Assembly (NCBI GenBank): GCA_030041305.1
Contig: JASHOC010000324.1
Location: 1 to 61,419 of the forward strand
Source: Acidobacteriaceae bacterium
Lineage (GTDB): Bacteria > Acidobacteriota > Terriglobia > Terriglobales > Acidobacteriaceae
Length of the DNA: 61,419 bases
Direction: 5' to 3'
Part shown: positions 27,369 to 35,582 of the stretch, one piece after another
How positions within the stretch are numbered: position 1 is the stretch's first letter
How the letters are laid out: the number at the start of each line of letters is the position of its first letter
Notes under the pieces: model-generated
Database searches by the model: none
What the model saw: only the letters and a program-made list of their open reading frames with translations
What the model was told of the DNA's origin: nothing
Translations under genes and position numbers: made by a program

Positions 27369-27680
27369 AGCCTGTTATTCACTTTGGGGCGGGCGACGAC
27401 GGGAACCAATTTTTTCCGAGTTCTAGGAGCGAGGAGGGACGTATACCAGGTGTCTGCCAGCGACGAGCGACAACCAAATCGGGAAAATTGGCCCCGTCCC
27501 AAAGGGTTGCGGCGAAAATCCCGGGGTGCCCAGCGACCGCCTTTGGTCGCTGGGGTGGAAATCCGGCCATACTTCGTTCTCGCCCTTGACGGTGGTCCCG
27601 CCGCAGCCTGCAGGCTCGGCCTCGTCTCGCCGAATTTTCGCTTGCAACGCTGCCCGCTCCAAAGTCAATAGCAGGCTCTA
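27366..27680 (+). mobile_element. GAGCCTGTTA-ended element, copy 1 (315 bp with TA flanks)
   Basis: Left end TA-GAGCCTGTTATTCACTTT and right end complementary to it (AAAGTCAATAGCAGGCTC-TA), so ~22-bp imperfect terminal inverted repeats between TA dinucleotides. Internally shares most of its sequence with the longer copy at 51977, including one hairpin CCCAGCGACC...GGTCGCTGGG near 27528-27556. No transposase ORF; the short ORFs are artefacts. It fills the gap between rplS and pyrH. Confidence 0.85.
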
Positions 27681-27793
27681 GCGTGGGCGTGCGCGCTCGA
27701 ACCCCCCGGCCCCGCGCCGGGGTTTTTTCTGAGGCAAATTGGTGGGCAGGCGCACACCTTGCCTCCATCAACCTGTGGGATACTCGAAACGGC

Positions 27794-28498
27794 ATGTACA
27801 AACGCATTGTTCTTAAGCTTTCCGGAGAGGCCCTCGCAGGGGATCGCGGCTTCGGCTTGGACCCCGAGCGCGTGGCCGATATTACTGCCGAGGTCGCCGA
27901 AATCCACGCCTTGGGCGTAGAAGTGGGCGTGGTGGTGGGTGGTGGCAACTTCTTTCGCGGCGTCGAGGGTCAGGCGCGCGAAATGGACCGCGTCAGCGCT
28001 GACAGCATGGGCATGTTATCCACCGTCATCAACGCCATCGCCCTGCAGGACGCCCTCGAAAAACGCGGCGTCCAGTGCCGGGTCATGACCGCCGTTTTCA
28101 TGAACCAATTGGCCGAGCCTTACATCCGCCGCCGCGCCGTGCGCCATCTCGAGAAAGGCCGGGTTGTGGTCTTTGCCGCCGGCACCGGCAACCCCTTCTT
28201 CTCCACTGACACGGCCGCCAGTCTCCGCGCCATGGAGATCAAGGCCGATGTCCTTCTCAAAGCCACCAAGGTGGAAGGCGTGTACAACGCCGATCCGGTG
28301 CTGGTGAAAGACGCCGTGAAATATGACGAAATCACCTATATGGACATCCTGCGTCAGGGCCTTAAAGTGATGGACCTCACCGCGGTAAGCCTCTGCAAGG
28401 ACAATAATATGCCCATGATCATCTTCAACATGAACCAGCCCGGCAACATCCGGCGCGTGGTCCTGGGCGAAAAAGTGGGTTCCCTGGTCACAGCTTAA
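27794..28498 (+). CDS. pyrH: UMP kinase
   Basis: Hexameric amino-acid-kinase-fold enzyme that phosphorylates UMP to UDP. About 234 residues from ATG 27794 ([14 protein letters not shown]). Motifs: [45 protein letters not shown]. The longer open frame upstream to 27683 lies partly next to the repeat element and is unlike the family, so it is rejected as the start. tsf, normally upstream, and frr, downstream, are absent here. Confidence 0.97.
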   Translation: MYKRIVLKLSGEALAGDRGFGLDPERVADITAEVAEIHALGVEVGVVVGGGNFFRGVEGQAREMDRVSADSMGMLSTVINAIALQDALEKRGVQCRVMTAVFMNQLAEPYIRRRAVRHLEKGRVVVFAAGTGNPFFSTDTAASLRAMEIKADVLLKATKVEGVYNADPVLVKDAVKYDEITYMDILRQGLKVMDLTAVSLCKDNNMPMIIFNMNQPGNIRRVVLGEKVGSLVTA

Positions 28499-28663
28499 AA
28501 AGCAACAAGGCGCCTTTGGTTGTCATCTCACAAGCGTTGCGCACTAAGTTCGGCTGCAAGCCCGAGCTTGCCCCTGTTTCATTTGCCTTCGCTTGGTTCT
28601 AATCACGAAAACTGCCCCAACGAAGAGCGCGTTTGGGAGCTACATGATAAAAGCCGAACCCAA

Positions 28664-28698
28664 CAGCTAAGCGCTGAGAGCTGAAAGCTGACGGCTTG
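28664..28698. repeat. heptanucleotide tract
   Basis: Five 7-nt units CAGCTAA, GCGCTGA, GAGCTGA, AAGCTGA, CGGCTTG between pyrH and the acyltransferase gene. Related words recur at 57398 and 58030. Confidence 0.65.
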
Positions 28699-29886
28699 CT
28701 CTCAGGGGCCAGAGGCAAAGAAGTTTTGAGCAGCGGTACGCACCTGCAATCTTCCGCCGTCCAACCACTCGTGGGCGCCACGAAAGGTTCCGTGGGAGTG
28801 CGCAAACCGGACCGGCTGAACGCGTTGACCGGCCTGCGCTGCTTCGCAGCCCTGAACATCGTTCTCTTCCATTTCTCCAATCCCCGCTGGTTCGGTTTCC
28901 TCGCCCCGGTCGTCAATGCCGGTTACGCCTCCGTCAGCTATTTCATCCTCCTTTCCGGCTTCGTACTCGCGTATAACTATTCCGACCGCGCGCGCCAGGG
29001 CAAGCTTGACCGCGTTCGCTTCTGGAAAGCCCGCTTTATCCGCCTGTACCCTATCTATCTGCTGAGCCTGCTCATCGCCTGGGAAATGGCCCCAGTCGAG
29101 TACTCCGCCCACACCCATGGCATGTTTTGGGCAGGCATGGTGCTCTCGCCCATCCTGCTGCAAGGTTGGATTCCCTCCATCGCCACCTTTCTCAACACCC
29201 CGGCGTGGACCATGTCCGCAGAGGCGTTCTTTTATTTCATCTTTCCCTGGATGGCGCATTGGAAGCGGCCTGATCGCCTAGCGCCGCACCTCGCCAAAAT
29301 GGCCGGTGTGTGGATCCTCGGTCTCATCCCCGGCACGCTCTATGTGATCTTCCATCCCGACGGCATAGCCCATCCCGACCGCTGGACTTCCGCGCCCTGG
29401 CTTCAGGCGCTCAAATTCACGCCGTTGCCGCATCTGGCCAGTTTTGTTTTCGGCGTTCTGCTCGCCAGCCTCGATCAGGTGATCGACCGCGCCCATCGGA
29501 TCCGTCCTTTCCTGGGCCTTTTCGGATTCGGCGCCGCGTTCACCCTCCTCTGTCACGCCTCGGTCGTTCCCTACGCCTTGCTCCACGACGGCCTGTTGAT
29601 GCCTCTCTTCGGTTGCATTATTTTGGGCCTTTCCGGCAGCAATCCTCTCGCCGCCGTTTTTGGCTGTCGGCCGTTGGTCTTTGTGGGCGAAAGCAGCTAT
29701 TGCCTTTACCTGCTCCACTTCAATATGTGGAACCTGCTCCACGAATCCCATATCCTCGAGCGGACCGGCTTGAACCGCTTCGATCCGTGGATCAGCTACG
29801 CTTTGCTCATCGCCATGGCGCTCGCCGCATTGCATTTTGTCGAGAAGCCCGCGCAACGCCAGTTACGCAGGTGGATAGGCGGTTAA
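28696..29886 (+). CDS. acyltransferase-3 family membrane protein
   Basis: Integral membrane acyltransferase (OafA/NodX type) that acylates sugars. About ten hydrophobic segments; LNALTGLRCFAALNIVLFHF contains the near-N-terminal His of the family, and RFWKARFIRLYPIYLLSLL the conserved Arg-rich loop. Start is uncertain: TTG at 28696, TTG at 28723 or GTG near 28796; the heptamer tract overlaps the first. Stands alone, downstream of pyrH. Confidence 0.85.
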   Translation: MLSGARGKEVLSSGTHLQSSAVQPLVGATKGSVGVRKPDRLNALTGLRCFAALNIVLFHFSNPRWFGFLAPVVNAGYASVSYFILLSGFVLAYNYSDRARQGKLDRVRFWKARFIRLYPIYLLSLLIAWEMAPVEYSAHTHGMFWAGMVLSPILLQGWIPSIATFLNTPAWTMSAEAFFYFIFPWMAHWKRPDRLAPHLAKMAGVWILGLIPGTLYVIFHPDGIAHPDRWTSAPWLQALKFTPLPHLASFVFGVLLASLDQVIDRAHRIRPFLGLFGFGAAFTLLCHASVVPYALLHDGLLMPLFGCIILGLSGSNPLAAVFGCRPLVFVGESSYCLYLLHFNMWNLLHESHILERTGLNRFDPWISYALLIAMALAALHFVEKPAQRQLRRWIGG

Positions 29887-29932
29887 ACCGGCTGCGGAAA
29901 TCTGGTTCGAAGCCGCGATTCCCTCCCGAGCG

Positions 29933-30766
29933 TCACCGGACCTCGCCCGCCGCATTCTTCAGGAGCACATGAGTGAACGTGCCCGTGTCCACCGTGACGG
30001 GGTAATGCGAGCAGAAGCCAATGCCAACATAAAATGGCGCATTGAAGTGAATCTGCATGGGGGGACCGAATTGGTGCATCGGTTCGCCCTGGACGCTGAC
30101 GAAGAGAGCCACGCTGTCACCGCGTTTTTCGATGCCGATGCGTTGCGGCATCAACGGCCCCGTTGCAGAGCCGCTCATGCGGTATTCCATGTCGCTCATC
30201 ATCTCGTCCTTTTCCGGGCGCACCGCCAGATGCACCATGCCGGTGCCGTGTTCCGCGACCATGATTTCCTTGGAGTCGTCATCCAGGTCCTGGCGGATCA
30301 CCATGACAACTTTTCGATCGTGAGGCGGATTCTCGGCGACGGGAAAGCCGACATCCGCCGCAAAGGAGGTGTCGCCGGACATCTTGTTCCAGAGATAGCG
30401 AAACTCATCGCGGGTGTACCAGATGTTATAGCCGGCGGAATTGACGGTGTACTGGCCTGTACCGGGGTCATAACTGGCGCTGCCCGGCACAAGCGGTCCA
30501 CCGATATCGGACTGCGCGTCGAAGATGCCGATTTTGCCCATGAAGGTCCGTGTGGGCCGATGGAAATCTTTGGGCGGCGGCGCCTGCTTGTGCGTCGGCG
30601 AGCCGGGGAGGGCCCACTCGGGAACCTGAGGCGTGGCGGTAGATTGCGGCGAAGTCTGGGCTGGCGGCTGAGCGGCCGCGCGTGCAACGGCCGGGCTGCA
30701 GGTGAGCATCAAAAGCGCTGTCCAGCCAGGATGGCTTAGGCGAGAGAGGCAGGGGAAAAAGCTCAT
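29933..30766 (-). CDS. secreted protein with concanavalin-like fold, unknown function
   Basis: About 277 residues. Start at ATG 30766 chosen to place the signal peptide (SHPGWTALLMLTCSPAVARA) at the N-terminus; the open frame continues upstream. A Pro/Gln-rich linker (QPPAQTSPQSTATPQ) is followed by a ~190-residue beta-rich domain, IGIFDAQSDIGGPLVPGSASYDP and YNIWYTRDEFRYLWNKMSGD, a pattern seen in concanavalin-like domains of the DUF1349/'regulation of enolase' type that often accompany TolB-like proteins. Probably binds sugar or another envelope component. Divergent from nothing near; converges on the acyltransferase gene. Confidence 0.7.
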   Translation of the reverse strand: MSFFPCLSRLSHPGWTALLMLTCSPAVARAAAQPPAQTSPQSTATPQVPEWALPGSPTHKQAPPPKDFHRPTRTFMGKIGIFDAQSDIGGPLVPGSASYDPGTGQYTVNSAGYNIWYTRDEFRYLWNKMSGDTSFAADVGFPVAENPPHDRKVVMVIRQDLDDDSKEIMVAEHGTGMVHLAVRPEKDEMMSDMEYRMSGSATGPLMPQRIGIEKRGDSVALFVSVQGEPMHQFGPPMQIHFNAPFYVGIGFCSHYPVTVDTGTFTHVLLKNAAGEVR

Positions 30767-31145
30767 GCCAGCCAAGCTAGCAGAAGAAAACGGCCCCCGC
30801 ACCAAGTTTTCCTCGATTTGCGGGTGCGCCTGCAATCGGCTCGCGTGGCGGCGCGAGTTGCGGGCGATGGAGCCGTTGATCCGCAGGGCGCTTTGAGCTG
30901 TGAAGATGCGACGGTCTACGGAGAAGCGCCGACGAGCAAAAGGGCAGCCAAAATTAGAAGCGCCCGGACCCAGGGCGGATCGCGGGCGCTAGAGCAGCCC
31001 TCCCCCAGAACTGCTCACGAAAAAGACTGTAAGGTCTTTCGATTCGAAATAGCAAGGAATCTTAGGTAATAGGTCAGTAATAACAATTTCGGGTGATTAT
31101 CGAAAATGGCGCCATATCCGCGCAAAGAGTAACCCGAAGATAACC
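30767..31145. other. 379-bp gap
   Basis: No gene recognised. Contains an inverted repeat AGCGCCCG / CGGGCGCT (30959-30990) and a short one AAAGAC / GTCTTT near 31021-31037, both possibly downstream of thrB as transcription stops on the minus strand, and an AT-rich stretch at 31050-31140. Confidence 0.4.
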
Positions 31146-32114
31146 TCACCTTTGCAGCACGGCGCCATGGCTTTGCCGCGTCGTCTCGACGCGGACGAAC
31201 TGGCTGGCGCCGCCGGTGATGAACTTGGCCGGGAGCACTTCGGCTTGCCCGGAACTTCCAAGCGCATCGGCGACGGCCGAAGAGGCCACGGAAAGATTTT
31301 CTTGCGTGTCGATCAGCATCAGGACCGCCGGGCCCGCGCCCGAGAGCGCGGCGCCCAGGATGCCGTGCGTCCCCACGAGCGGAAGCAGCAGCGGCAGGAG
31401 AGGGCAGAAAGGCGCACGATAGGGCTGGTGAATGCGGTCGCGCATGGCGACGGGGAGGAGGTCGGCGCGGCCATAAGCGAAAGCAAGGCCGAGGAGGGCC
31501 GCCGATTGCAGATTGGCAACCACGTCGCCCAGGGGGTAGCTTGTGGGCAGCACGGCGCGCGCTTTGCTGGTGGCGAGTGGTTCCGAGGGCAGCACCACAA
31601 GCGCGCGCCACTCGGCCGGAGGGGCGACATGGGCGGCGATCACGCGCGCTCCATCGCAGGCGGCGGCGACAAATCCGCCCAGCCAGCAGGCGGCTACGTT
31701 GTCGGGATGGCCTTCGAGGGCGTGGGCCTCGTCGAGGATGCGGTCTGTGCGCCACTCGAGTCCGCCGAAATGGTTGGCGAGCGCGATGGCCGCCAATCTT
31801 CCAGCCGCCGACGATCCGCAGCCCATGCCCAGAGGAATGCCATTGGTCATGCGGATGGCAAGAGGTGTGATGGCGCGGTGGTTGGCTTGGAGAAGGCGCT
31901 TATAGGCTTCGACAATGAGGTTGTCTTCGAGCCGTGCGCAGCGCTCGGTGTCCCGTCCAGCGGCGGAAATGGAAAAGTCCGGCGCCGGCTCGGCAGCGAT
32001 CTCCAGATAAAAATCGAGAGCCACCGCCAAAGCGTCGAAGCCCGGACCGAGATTAGCGGAGGTTGCGGGCAGGCGCAAGCGGAGACCGCCGGCGGGCATA
32101 TCGGGGTCGCTCAT
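31146..32114 (-). CDS. thrB: homoserine kinase (GHMP family)
   Basis: Phosphorylates L-homoserine with ATP, the penultimate step of threonine synthesis. 322 residues. GHMP motifs: PATSANLGPGFDALAVAL near the N-terminus, the phosphate-binding IPLGMGCGSSAAGRLAA, and C-terminal LGAALSGAGPAVLMLI. Start overlaps the thrC stop by 4 nt (ATGA), so the two are translated together. Confidence 0.95.
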   Translation of the reverse strand: MSDPDMPAGGLRLRLPATSANLGPGFDALAVALDFYLEIAAEPAPDFSISAAGRDTERCARLEDNLIVEAYKRLLQANHRAITPLAIRMTNGIPLGMGCGSSAAGRLAAIALANHFGGLEWRTDRILDEAHALEGHPDNVAACWLGGFVAAACDGARVIAAHVAPPAEWRALVVLPSEPLATSKARAVLPTSYPLGDVVANLQSAALLGLAFAYGRADLLPVAMRDRIHQPYRAPFCPLLPLLLPLVGTHGILGAALSGAGPAVLMLIDTQENLSVASSAVADALGSSGQAEVLPAKFITGGASQFVRVETTRQSHGAVLQR

Positions 32115-33478
32115 CCTACCTGGCCCTTCAAAACGTTGAACACTGCCGCGGTGGTCGCGTCCACAACCACCGCATTGCGGCGCAGTTTTTCAATCTCCGC
32201 CGAAATCTTCGACGCCGGACCGCCGGTTTCTTCGACGGTGAGCAGCGTGCCGCGGTGGAAATCGATGGTGTAGTCGGCGTCTTTGAGAGTGTGGCCGGTG
32301 AGCACCAGGACCACGGTCTCGCCGCCCCCGATGGCGCCTTGCGCGCGCAGCTTTTTGAGCCCGGCGAGGGTGACCGCCGAAGCCGGTTCGCAGCCCAGGC
32401 CCTCAGCGCCGATTTCAGCCTTGGCAATGGCGATCTCGGCTTCGGAAACGTCGAGACACCAGCCACAGGTGTCCTGGACGACGCGCGCGGCCTTGCGCCA
32501 CGAGGCCGGATTCCCGATCCGAATCGCGGTGGCGCGGGTATGAGCCTCGACCGGCTCGAGAGACGCGCCCCGATTGGCCGCCAGGCTGCGCACCAAAGGA
32601 TTGGCGCCTTCGGCCTGGATGACCGAGATGCGCGGCATGCGCGCCACCAGGCCCAATTCCTTGAGCTCGCGAAAGCCCTTGCCCAGCGCCGAGCTGTTGG
32701 CCAGGTTGCCCCCGGGCACGATCAGATGATCAGGCACGTTCCAGTCGTAGGATTCGGCGATTTCGAAAGCCGGCGTTTTCTGCCCCTCCAGCCGGTACGG
32801 GTTGACCGAGTTGAGCAGATAAATGGGGGCTTGGCGGACAATCTCTGTGAGCACGCGCACGCAGCCATCGAAATCGGTTTTAAGCTGGCAGGTGACGGCG
32901 CCGTAATCCATGGCCTGCGAAAGTTTGCCCCACGCGATTTTGCCTTCGGGGATCAGCACCAGGCTGCGCAGGCCGGCGCGCGCGGCGTAAGCAGCCATGG
33001 CGGCGGAAGTGTTTCCCGTGGAAGCGCAGGCCACCCACTCGAACTCGCGCTCGCGTGCGACGCTCAGAGCCGCGGTCATGCCCGTGTCTTTGAACGAGCC
33101 GGTGGGGTTCATGCCCTGGTGCTTGGCGAAAAGTTGGTCGATGCCGAGGGATTTGGCGATGCGCGGGAGGTGATAGAGGGGTGTGTTGCCCTCGCGAAGG
33201 GTCACCGCGTTGCCAAAGTTGTCGAGGATGGGCAGCAGTTCGCGGAAGCGCCACACCCCGGATTGATCCAGAGCTTCCGAGGAGCAGCGCCGTTCGCGCC
33301 ACAGCCACTTGAGCGCCCCGGGATTGGGCCGGTCGGTGCCGCGACGCTCCATCCAGCCGGGAAACTCGACCTCGAATAGATCCCCGCACTCGGCGCATCG
33401 GAAATCCGGTTGCGCGTCTGTTCCCGCAATCCGGGCTCCGCATCCGAAACAGCGCAACTGGTGCAGATTGTCGCTCAT
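32111..33478 (-). CDS. thrC: threonine synthase
   Basis: PLP enzyme converting O-phosphohomoserine to threonine. 455 residues. An N-terminal zinc-ribbon-like segment CFGC...CAEC (residues 10-31) precedes the catalytic fold, as in the archaeal/plant-like ThrC type. PLP-lysine motif MNPTGSFKDTGM, and the phosphate-binding loop near CASTGNTSAAMAAYAARAG. First gene of thrC-thrB; hom lies 6 kb away on the other strand. Confidence 0.95.
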   Translation of the reverse strand: MSDNLHQLRCFGCGARIAGTDAQPDFRCAECGDLFEVEFPGWMERRGTDRPNPGALKWLWRERRCSSEALDQSGVWRFRELLPILDNFGNAVTLREGNTPLYHLPRIAKSLGIDQLFAKHQGMNPTGSFKDTGMTAALSVAREREFEWVACASTGNTSAAMAAYAARAGLRSLVLIPEGKIAWGKLSQAMDYGAVTCQLKTDFDGCVRVLTEIVRQAPIYLLNSVNPYRLEGQKTPAFEIAESYDWNVPDHLIVPGGNLANSSALGKGFRELKELGLVARMPRISVIQAEGANPLVRSLAANRGASLEPVEAHTRATAIRIGNPASWRKAARVVQDTCGWCLDVSEAEIAIAKAEIGAEGLGCEPASAVTLAGLKKLRAQGAIGGGETVVLVLTGHTLKDADYTIDFHRGTLLTVEETGGPASKISAEIEKLRRNAVVVDATTAAVFNVLKGQVG

Positions 33479-33606
33479 GCCTGGTGTTAGCCTACCAGTG
33501 TGAACCGACTTTTGCTGCGTGAGCGAGTGGGGGCGCGGCGCATTCTGGGACGCCTCCTCCCGGCGTATTTAGGACCCCTTTTGTGGGCGCCCGCGTCCGC
33601 AGAATC

Positions 33607-34701
33607 TCATTGAGAGCCCACCAACACCGGCTCTCGCTCCAACTGGATGCCGAAACGGTTTTCAACAGCGGCAGCGATTTTGTTGGCCAGCGCGAGAATT
33701 TCCGCCGCCGTGGCGCCGAGCCCGTCTGACCCAAGATTGACCAGCGCCAGGGTGTGCCGCTTGGAGATGCCGGCATTACCCAGCCGGTAGCCTTTCGAAA
33801 ATCCCGCCTGCTCGATCAGCCACGCCGCGGGGATTTTTAAGCTCTCTGCATGATCGGGCCCGGCTCCGGCTGGGAAATGCGGCGGCTCCATGCCGCTGTC
33901 GGCGGCAATCTGCTGAAAATGTTCCCGGCTCACGATCGGATTCTTGAAGAAGCTGCCCGCGCTGCGGCAATCGGGGTCCCCGGGGACGATCAACATCCCT
34001 TTCGACTGGCGAATGTGGCGCACCGCGGCGGCCACTTCGGCCAGCGTAGGGCTGGCCCCGGCGGGATGGCCGCTTTCGATGGCGCGAAGCACCTCCGGGT
34101 AGCCCAACGTGGGCGCGCCGCCGGGGGTCAGGCGATAGTCGACGCGCGTAACGATGAAGCGGCCCCGGTCGGTCGAGTTAAAGCGGCTGCGGCGATAGGA
34201 GAAGCCGCACTCGGCGGCGCTGAGTTCGACGAAGGCGCGTTCGGCGAGGTCGAACGCTCGGACGCAGTCGACCACCGAAGAAACCTCCTGCCCGTAAGCG
34301 CCCACATTCTGCACCGGCGTGCCGCCCACCGTGCCGGGAATGCCGGCCAAGCACTCTATCCCCGCCCACGAAGCTTTAAGGCTCTGCTCAATGCAATGGT
34401 CCCAAGGTTCGCCGGCGGCGGCGCGGAGGATGCGCTGTGGGGGCTGGCCGGGAACGGGCGGCGCATCGCTAATAGAAAGTCCGCGCAGCGCAACGTGCAG
34501 CACCAGACCATCGAAACCTGCATCCGAGACGACCAGATTGCTGCCGCCGCCGAGAACGAACAGCGTAAGCCCGCGCTCACGCGCCCACGCGGCCGCCTCG
34601 ACGATGTCCTCTTCCGTCGCCGCCTCGACCAACCAGCGCGCTGGCCCGCCGACGCCAAAGGTGGTCAACGGCGCAAGCAGCTTGTTTTCTTCGACGTGCA
34701 T
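33607..34701 (-). CDS. murB: UDP-N-acetylenolpyruvoylglucosamine reductase
   Basis: FAD-dependent cytoplasmic enzyme making UDP-MurNAc for peptidoglycan. 364 residues. TFGVGGPARWLVEA and FVLGGGSNLVVSDAGFDG at the N-terminal FAD domain; CLAGIPGTVGGTPVQNVGAYGQE; the catalytic Ser in SAGSFFKNP; and a C-terminal half of the E. coli type. Divergent from the bacilliredoxin gene (67 bp between), and not in a cell-wall gene cluster. Confidence 0.95.
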   Translation of the reverse strand: MHVEENKLLAPLTTFGVGGPARWLVEAATEEDIVEAAAWARERGLTLFVLGGGSNLVVSDAGFDGLVLHVALRGLSISDAPPVPGQPPQRILRAAAGEPWDHCIEQSLKASWAGIECLAGIPGTVGGTPVQNVGAYGQEVSSVVDCVRAFDLAERAFVELSAAECGFSYRRSRFNSTDRGRFIVTRVDYRLTPGGAPTLGYPEVLRAIESGHPAGASPTLAEVAAAVRHIRQSKGMLIVPGDPDCRSAGSFFKNPIVSREHFQQIAADSGMEPPHFPAGAGPDHAESLKIPAAWLIEQAGFSKGYRLGNAGISKRHTLALVNLGSDGLGATAAEILALANKIAAAVENRFGIQLEREPVLVGSQ

Positions 34702-34768
34702 TGCTCCTAGGCTAAACCATTGCGGAACGGTAAAATGACCTCAGGCGGCTTCCCGCGCCGGAGGAACT

Positions 34769-35200
34769 ATGTACCCAGAACTCATGCTGATTCCCATGCG
34801 CGAGGAGTTGACGCGCGCCGGGATTGAAGAAACCCGCACCGCTGAGGCGGTGGACGAAGCCTTGGCGCGGCCCGGAACGGCCCTCGTGGCGGTGAATTCG
34901 GTGTGCGGCTGTGCTGCGGGCAAAATGCGCCCCGGCTTGCGCTTGGCGCTGGCCCACTCCACCAACCTGCCGGACCACAAGATCACCGTCTTTGCCGGCC
35001 AGGACAGCGAAGCCACTGCCCGCGCGCGGAGCTACTTCGAAGGCAATCCGCCCACCTCTCCGGCTGTGGCGATTTTGCGCGACGGTAAACTCGTCTACCT
35101 GATGCAGCGGTTTATCATCGAGCAAGCCACGCCCCAGCAGATTGCCGGCGAACTGGTGCGCGCCTTTGACGAGTTCTGCGCCAAGCAACCGGCCGCGTAA
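34769..35200 (+). CDS. BrxA/BrxB-family bacilliredoxin
   Basis: Cytoplasmic thiol-disulfide protein of the YphP/YqiW family that in Firmicutes removes bacillithiol from proteins. 143 residues, with the CGC active site in VAVNSVCGCAAGKMRPG and VFAGQDSEATARARSYFEG. Start ATG follows GGAGGAA. Followed by a terminator-like hairpin. Confidence 0.95.
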   Translation: MYPELMLIPMREELTRAGIEETRTAEAVDEALARPGTALVAVNSVCGCAAGKMRPGLRLALAHSTNLPDHKITVFAGQDSEATARARSYFEGNPPTSPAVAILRDGKLVYLMQRFIIEQATPQQIAGELVRAFDEFCAKQPAA

Positions 35201-35233
35201 GCAGAAACACATCGCAGAATTGTAGGCAGAGGC

Positions 35234-35262
35234 GGGAACGGAGTTTTCCGTTCCCCCTTGTT
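35234..35262 (+). terminator. hairpin terminator after the bacilliredoxin gene
   Basis: Perfect 9-bp stem GGGAACGGA / TCCGTTCCC with loop GTTT, followed by CCTTGTT, 33 nt after the stop codon. The U-tract is poor but position and stem fit an intrinsic terminator. Confidence 0.6.
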
Positions 35263-35381
35263 GCGTGTGCGCCCTTCGTCCCAAGGAGTGTTCCAAAGCC
35301 TTCTGGCTTGCGCGGCCAGCCCAAGGGTGCGTTCTTCCCCCGCGGCCGAAGAACTGCCTGTGGGTCCCCCGCTGCCCGCTT

Positions 35382-35530
35382 AAAAATGGAACCGGTAGCG
35401 CAGCGTGGCGTAGGACATGCGCAGATCGTTCCAATGGAAGCCGCCTATGGTAATCGAGTTATTGGTGAACACACGATGATTGGTCGCGTTGATCCTTCTG
35501 ATGCTCTCCTTGTCCAGTTCTCCCTTGCTC
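35382..35530 (-). pseudogene. C-terminal relic of a TonB-dependent receptor
   Basis: Reading the minus strand, the last ~45 codons give NATNHRVFTNNSITIGGF then HWNDLRMSYATLRYRFHF and a stop. This aligns with the end of the intact receptor just downstream (VANLRVQLDNSLTFGGF, HWNEPRQIYGEFRYRFKF). A stop lies ~25 codons upstream in frame. So it is the tail of a second receptor gene, left from a tandem duplication or partial replacement. Confidence 0.75.
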
Positions 35531-35582
35531 ACTGGCGCAAATCATGCCCGGCGCTCCGATAGCATCCGCGCAGGGATAAGTC

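Noticed and set aside
29895..29930. tRNA-like GGTTCGAA box
   Set aside because: No acceptor stem or anticodon arm can be formed around it.
32063..33379. 438-residue plus-strand ORF
   Set aside because: Antisense to thrC, whose motifs are complete.
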